Source of the DNA: Siphonodentalium dalli
Taxonomy: Eukaryota > Mollusca > Scaphopoda > Gadilida > Siphonodentaliidae
Assembly (NCBI GenBank): GCA_032622095.1
Contig: CP136061.1
Coordinates: forward strand, 3,782,001-3,846,000
Length of the DNA stretch: 64,000 nucleotides
Reading direction: 5' to 3'
Shown: piece by piece, positions 57,531 to 64,000 of the stretch
How the letters are laid out: the number at the start of each line of letters is the position of its first letter
Position numbering within the stretch: the first letter of the stretch is position 1
The notes under the pieces: model-generated
What the model was told of the DNA's origin: nothing
Databases searched by the model: none
The model's input: the letters and a program-made list of their open reading frames with translations, nothing else
Program-made: the position numbers and the translations under genes

Positions 57531-58805
57531 CATATTTGAACTAACGCTTGCCTCCTTGGTCAAAATAGTTTATGAGATATAAAATACAATATCCATTGTT
57601 TCTATATTTTGGTAGATTTAGAGGGACTCTTAACAATCACTATGGCAGCAACAATGCTATTGTTCTGTATATATGCTAGTCTATATTATGTGTCGCTTAG
57701 AACAAATACTTAGTTCTACAAAGTCGCTATATATATTGATATAAAATTACATGTTATAAATAACATGTGTTGTTGTTGTTTTTTAACCACGCTCGCGGTG
57801 TCTACGGATCCGGTTTTCATCATATGAATCATGATTTAGTCCCCATTAGAATCATTTAGAAACGTTTGTGTTGTCGTTATCATAAATATGCATTTTTCTA
57901 CCAAAACGTGTTCGGGGGAGCAGTAGCTAAAATCCAATATCTGGCAAACCGTTCACAATCTGTCAATTCTTTCTACGTGTCATGTCCAGATAACTATCAC
58001 GCCATAAGAATTATATAGTTGGTCATGTGTTGTTTATAACAAATATTTAGTACTATAAAATCGATGTTTATGCATGCAAAATTACCTGTTGTTGCTGTTG
58101 TTGTAGTTGTTGTTGTAACTGGGGGTCTAGAAGTCTGAAAACATCTGTAATCAATTAAGCGGTATCTGTGGACAAAACTGTCAGTACAAGGTTCATATCG
58201 AGTCCCATTAAGATCAATTAGAAAATGCTTGTAAAGTCGTTAAAAAAATATTAATTTTTCGACAAAAAACGTGTTTGGGGGAGGGGCAGCTAAAATCGAG
58301 TATCTCGCAAACTGTTCAGACTTTCTGTTAACTTCATTCTTAATATGCTTGTCAGATAACTATTACACCATATGGATTACATATTTTGGCATTATTACAA
58401 TAGCCGTTTGAATGATAATATTTGAAAAATAATATTGTTGTGAAAAAGATCGATTTTTCAGCAAAAAATAAATATTTCGGCTCCAAATGACAGGAAACTC
58501 TATAATAATCAACACTTTTTGCATATCAAGTAGAAATATGGTATGATGTAGTAATTATAATACCAACAATGTTGGGAAATATGCTAGGAAATAGCCGCAG
58601 GACTGGATTTACCAAAATCGTTAATTTCTGGAAAAATTCACTGGTGGGTATCGTTCATCGTCGATTTGACAATAGCTATCACCAATTCCGTTATTTTTCA
58701 CCATCAATTTCGTCAATAGTATATATTTCTCCTTCAAAAAAATTTGGTTTCAACTTGTTCGACCGTGGGTATGGGTACCCGACCACTGTTGACGTTTGGC
58801 CGCTG

Positions 58806-61030
58806 CACTAACCAGGTTCTTATAGTCACACATGCTTCGATACCAACATAATGCATCGGTCCGGGTAATAGTTATGGTAAACAAAGTCAAATCATTGTAA
58901 TAACAGCTTGTGACTGATCGGATGGAATTGGGTCCATGGGCATCCGACAGTTCAATCTACAATGTTGTTGTTGTTGTTGTTGTTACTAGTGGATGCATAG
59001 TCCATGCGTATATCACAACACTGCATTAGTGTGTCGCAGGCAGTTCGGTAGAAATATTACAGACAATACGTCAATAGCAGTAGACTCCGTAAGTTACTGG
59101 GCGATGACTTGGCGACAAGGTCCTCCACACAATGAACACGATGCATCGTTCCATGCAATATTTATAATTTTAAAGTTGCAGTCAACAAACTTGTCACTTT
59201 TAATTGAATTGGATCTGTGAGCGTGATAACCCGTCAGTTTATTCTAATTTCTACAACGTTGTTGTTGTTGTGTTGTGTTGTTGTTGTTGTTGTTGTTGAT
59301 ATTGTCCCGTATGATCATAGTCAATGGTAGTGGTTGATTTCAAAGCTCTTGTGAATTATTCTGATGCGTGTATCCTTTTGTGTAAGTTTCTGTTATTTTA
59401 AACATTCACAACACTGTCGTGTTCAACAATCAACACTCGAGTCGAGTCAAGTCTCAACACTACGCGAATAAATCACAACCATCTCGGCAGCTGCCCACTG
59501 CTGCAATCGGTGACAATTTCGAAGAAAATATCCATGAGTACAGCCATCGGCCGGTATTTTTCAAATGAACATCGTGTCCGGTTCACATAGAAATCGAAAT
59601 TAGACAGTGTAAACATTATTCCTGCACTGTAGTAATGTTGAATGATCTTTTTTTAAAACACTGTTTTAATTTCATTTATACAGGGCAAACGAACAATTGA
59701 TTGAGTATCAATTTCATTATGTTATTTGTTTTCCACATGTTTGATGCGAGGATTTATCCATTTCCTCTATCACTGAACACAACATCGCTTCGAAATGTTT
59801 TGTCAATTCCCAAGATAGCACTATACTAAATTATTCTGGGACAGCATGACTAACGTTCGATAACAGATAATAAATAGTGACTATGCAAAAATAGTGGTCT
59901 TATTATCTGAACATTGCCTAAGGATCAAACTTGTTATCTGCCTCGTATAATATAATCCGGATTTCGACGGTCCGACACTGTTAAACCGTGCAACAATCAA
60001 CTTGTAGGCGTATGACCCCCATCTGCATTCGGGTAATTAGTGCTGGTGCATAAATGTGCTTATTATGCTTAACATGCTGGGGAATAGTTAGCCACGTTTG
60101 GGTGTGACTCTACTGTTTATTTTAACAAATGGGAATTCACACACCGTCGTGGCATTGAAACAAGACACCGTGTACCATTAACAAACACAGACATTCACAA
60201 TCAATAATAAGTTATGGCCAACTGTTATGGTATATGTTATGTTTCCAAATGATAGGTATTTCAGTTCACATCTTCGACCGAAAGTGGAAAATACTGACTG
60301 GACTTTTCATTTTGGTACAAAACATCACAATTTCACACCAAACACCGGAAAAATCGAACGTACTTAAATCCGAACGTACAAAAATATAGGACTTTTCATT
60401 TTGGTAGACAAACAAACAAATTGTTGGACACTTGTTGAAAAATCGACCATTTTTCAACCAATTTTGTCTTAGAAATTCACCTTACTGATGTGATAATGTC
60501 CCTTAAACGTACACGCTCGTTCCCTTTTGAAGTCCTTTGATCAACTGGCACCAACGTGTGGCATATACAACGTGTAGCATATACAACGTGTAGCCAAAAA
60601 TGAATAATCGAATCTTATATTAACGAGCTTCCAACGCTATACATGCAGCGAGTGGGATAATGGGATTTGCCTGTGCGGAATTGTGTCTCCATTCATTGCA
60701 ATACCATATCAGCACATGCTACCTGTTACAAGCATACATGTGTAGCAAATGTGGCTATTACCACAAGCTATTCAACAAGCAAGCCCTAACTAAAGATATG
60801 AAATAGTCAACATCAGCTCGAGTGTTTTGACTAATTGCCATTCTCCTTGATAACATAATGTACATGTATAACGACAAGCAGTCTGTCCATTTCACAGTGA
60901 AATATTGGTTTTCTGTGTTGGTTATCGTTGCTGTATCACGATGTTGTTAGTATTATTGGTAGAGGAAAGCTCGCTGGCTAATTTCACTTCGAAATGGCTC
61001 TGCTGTGCGTAAATACCACTCCAAATATAG
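58806..61030. other. Gene-free stretch with GTT microsatellites
   Basis: (GTT)n runs at about 58963-58984 and 59258-59299, and a second copy of the gatgacttggcgaca phrase also present near 53468. No gene. Confidence 0.45.
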
Positions 61031-61189
61031 GTTAACCCTTTCTATACTAAATTGATTCGCACAATCCGTTATAATTGTACATCTGAATGGTATATTATTG
61101 ATTAGTTGGGATTTTAAGGCGACAAAAGCAGACGACAGATAAATAAAAGTGCAGAAGGAGTCCTACCATGTTTAGATAATACGTTCAAC

Positions 61190-61545
61190 AAACTACTCAC
61201 TAATGATGATTTAGTATAGAAAGGGTTAGACTTATTATATGAACATTCCTAGGGATTACTACTCATCAATTATGCTTTAGTATAGAACGAACTGAACCAT
61301 TATCAGAGCATTTCCTAAGGGATCACTACTCATCAATGATGCTTTAGTATGGAAAGTACTTGTTATCTGAACATTTCTTAAAGGATCACTACTCATCAAT
61401 TATGCTTTAGTATGTACAGAAAGGGTTAAACTTAGTATATATCTGGACATTGCCTAAGGGGTCATTACTCATCAAACTCATTAAACTAATTATCTGAACG
61501 TTTCCAAGAGATAACTACTCACAAATGATGCTTTAGTTTAGAAAG
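61190..61545. repeat. Short tandem repeat with ctactcatcaatgatgcttta units
   Basis: About five units of 70-90 bp, each with actactcatcaatNatgcttt, agtatagaaagggtt and atctgaacatttcctaaggg. A related scrap lies near 59895. Confidence 0.7.
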
Positions 61546-61548
61546 GGT

Positions 61549-61573
61549 TTCTTTCTTTCTCTCTATCTCTCTC

Positions 61574-61623
<50 letters not shown>

Positions 61624-61673
61624 CCTCTCTCTCTCTCTCTCCCCCCCTCTCTCTCCTCTCTCTCTCTCTATCT
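61549..61673 (+). repeat. (CT)n microsatellite
   Basis: About 125 bp of nearly pure CT with a few interruptions. Confidence 0.97.
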
Positions 61674-62767
61674 TATGGAATATAGGAATGGGTCGCCAAG
61701 TATTAGATCATGTCACGAATTTCTACTCTGGCTACGCCCGTAGAGATCACATTCCACCCGTTTAAAATGTGGGAACTTTTTGATGTTCTGACGGGGAACT
61801 TTACAGCATTGAACACACACAGCACGGAATGTATTTCCTTGTTAGTACTTGTTCCGTAATAATCTATTTCACAGGGATAAATACGTTACAAACATGACGG
61901 AATCGAGAAAGGCGATGAACTTATTGGATCTATTATGTCTGCAGCTTTCAAGCGCACATACACATCGACGGGTGGATTGCATCTTGAATTACAATTACAG
62001 CAGCTCAATATTCCTTCTACGTAAGCCAGCTATAGTGAAATCTTGCTATAATCACCGTAATCCAGTTAATTACTTCATTTTGCTGGCTCAACGGCTGTTC
62101 TACGTAAAGGTAAACTGTCCTATAATGATTGACTAAGTACAACGAATTAGTATATCTTATACTACAACAGATCTGCAACGTCACTGGTGTTGATTTTGAT
62201 GAGATGTTTTTTTTTATTTTCCTATAATATCTTGAGGTACTTTATTAAAAAGACCAAACATACATGTACATGTGTATGGGAAGCCAAATTTAAATTTAAT
62301 AAATAATTGAGCTTAAAGGTACTCAATCCGATTCGATGGTCCCCATATCATCTGATTCCAACAACAACAATGTTTTTTTTAAATGCGGCTCCGGTTATCA
62401 GAATAGATTAATTGCCCAAAAATAATTCTAACCACAGTCAACAAAATTGCCCAAAACCTGTAATTTTTATCAACATTTTGTTCAACGAAATTTTGCCGGT
62501 TTGTCAATTATCCGACACAAAAAAGCCACTTGATTTTAGAGAGACTTACTTAGAGTTATTCATCTTCATTCGCTATTTTGTCCGAGACCGTCTTCCCGTC
62601 GACCTTTTACTTGGCCACTAAAAACTATCGGTGGTGAACAATAATAGATTTCAAAAATCGATATCTGATCACTCTGAACTTTGATGGGTTGGTTCCTTGA
62701 CTCGATTCAAATATTTTTGACTACCGAAGCCATGGAATAGTAATTTGCGAGCGTTAATTCGGATTAT
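61674..62767. other. Gene-free stretch
   Basis: Short plus-strand frames at 61849-62136 and 62412-62621 show no recognisable domain. Confidence 0.4.
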
Positions 62768-63600
62768 GCATATTTAAGCGCAATAAGGAATCTCTAATTG
62801 CGCTTAAGCGCAATAAGGGAAGATCTAATTTCGCTTAAGCGCAATAGGGGAATATTTAATTGCGCTTAGGCGCCATAATGAATATTTTGAAGGTATATCT
62901 TATTGTGCTTAAGCGCAAAAGGAGTCTCTAATTGCACGTAAGCGCAATAAGGAATATTTTTATTGCGCTTAAGTGCGATAAGAGCTAATTGTGCTTAAGT
63001 GCAATTAAAAATCTGCCTTATTGCGCTTAGTTATGTTACCTAAACATTACATAAATGCAAATGGTGTAGTCCATAGTACAATGGGTGGAGTTTATTGGTG
63101 ACCTGGTGACTGTCCACATGTAGGCCAAATCGGATTCTACTATTTGAAGAGGGGTGATCTCATGAGGGATATATTAATTGCGCTTAAGCGCAATAAGCAT
63201 GTAATTGCGCTTGAGTGCAATAAGGAATGTCTCTTTCGCTTAAGCTCCATAAGGAATCCCTAATTGCTATTAAGCGCAATAAGGAATATTCTTATTGCGC
63301 TTTCGCGCAATTAGAGATTCATTATTGCGAGTAAGCTTAGTTATTTATTAAATGTCAATTTGTCTTCCCATACATGTACATTATATACACGAATATTTAT
63401 GAGGTTCATTATCAGGTTTGGCTGGATAATCATCCTACAGACTATTCTATAAGAATTAGGGGGTTTTGTTTCTGATGATCAATAATTGCGCTTAAGCGCA
63501 ATTGAATTTTGATAGTTTTTAATTTCGCTTAAGCGCAATTGCTGCCAACATAATTACGCTTAAGCTCAAATGTATTTCATTTGTGTTCAACTAATTGCGC
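62768..63600. repeat. Cluster of GCGCTTAAGCGC palindromes
   Basis: About 17 copies or half copies of attgcgcttaagcgcaat, often followed by aaggaatat, occur in three sub-blocks (62768-63028, 63175-63345, 63482-63600). Many are exact palindromes and others carry one or two changes on one arm only. No terminal inverted repeat was found. Confidence 0.85.
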
Positions 63601-64000
63601 TTTATCACACTTCTGTGCGAAAAACTGAAAACTGCTGGACATTTGTGTGTGACTTTGGTAAGTATACCAGGTAAGCAGGTCGATCATCGTTAATGTATCA
63701 ACGTATCTTATCTGATCCCTCATTGTGGGTTCAAATGAACCGCGCCCCATTAAAAGACGCACCGAAATTATAGTAATTCATTATCGTTTTCCACCTTTCA
63801 CTTGAAAGAAAAACAAATGCTCTCCATTATTATTTACATGCTGTAGAAAAGAAAAAAAATTCTCTCTGAGTCAACAATGTATTTATCGCCATATTTTGAT
63901 CCCCAAATCGCGATAAAGGCAAGCAAGCAATTGCTAGCTTTTACTGTAGGTATTTTAAAACTATGAATTATTTTAGAGCTTCGTATATATATATAAGAGA
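63601..64000. other. Gene-free end of window
   Basis: No gene or repeat seen. Confidence 0.4.

Larger units (their letters stand above)
53480..58805. repeat. Large inverted-repeat structure enclosing a satellite
   Basis: The left arm (about 53480-54125) and the right arm (about 58205-58805) are diverged reverse complements. They share ttaacgattttggtaaa, gatgaacgatacccaccagt, atttggagccgaaa, aaacacgtttttgg and cagttatctgacaagcat. An extra partial right-arm copy lies at 57820-58020. Between the arms lie a LINE fragment and the ~190-bp tandem array. It may be a long foldback transposon or an inverted duplication. Confidence 0.65.

Overview
This is a 64-kb piece of AT-rich metazoan nuclear DNA, dominated by transposable elements and satellite-like repeats. 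Coding sequence is split by introns with canonical GT/AG borders. Most open frames are short, and there are no operons, ribosome binding sites, tRNA or rRNA genes, or CRISPR arrays that I can see. Frequent acatgtacatgt and accggt motifs, a GIY-YIG Penelope remnant, an env-bearing Ty3/Gypsy element and many foldback elements suggest a marine invertebrate. A lophotrochozoan such as a mollusc is my best guess (inference only).

Region by region. 0.3-8.6 kb (minus strand): a gene of at least six exons that I assign to the DUF6589 family, with an internal C2H2 finger and two apparent one-base frameshifts. 8.6-35 kb: no convincing gene, but many non-autonomous elements. These include a solo LTR with a 393-bp segment present three times (10.7-11.9 kb), two inverted GGACCGG-rich blocks, a PIF/Harbinger-like element with 54-bp inverted repeats (13.1-14.5 kb), a MITE built of CTTAAG-centred palindromes (22.4-22.9 kb), foldbacks at 21.1, 28.5, 28.9 and 34.3 kb, and a ~165-bp tandem array (31.2-33.7 kb). 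36.0-36.5 kb: 3' end of a Penelope-like element. 36.465-50.189 kb: a 13.7-kb LTR retrotransposon on the minus strand, nested next to the Penelope remnant. 50.2-64 kb: divergent tandem arrays, a LINE 3' remnant, a large inverted-repeat structure (53.4-58.8 kb), a CT microsatellite, and a second, GCGCTTAAGCGC-type palindrome cluster (62.8-63.6 kb).

The LTR element is the centrepiece. It has LTRs of 456 bp that look identical, a 4-bp target duplication (aaag), a polypurine tract, an extra ORF ahead of gag, gag with a CCHC knuckle, pol (protease, RT, RNase H, integrase) and an errantivirus-type env with signal peptide, furin-like site and transmembrane anchor. Gag-pol expression appears to use a textbook -1 frameshift signal: slippery TTTAAAC, a 5-nt spacer, then an 11-bp stem. 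Splice signals ahead of the first ORF and just before the env start predict a spliced env mRNA. Despite the identical LTRs, pol and env carry three in-frame TAA codons and two homopolymer-length frameshifts. Similar one-base shifts occur in the unrelated Penelope and DUF6589 reading frames, so uncorrected assembly errors are a real alternative to decay.
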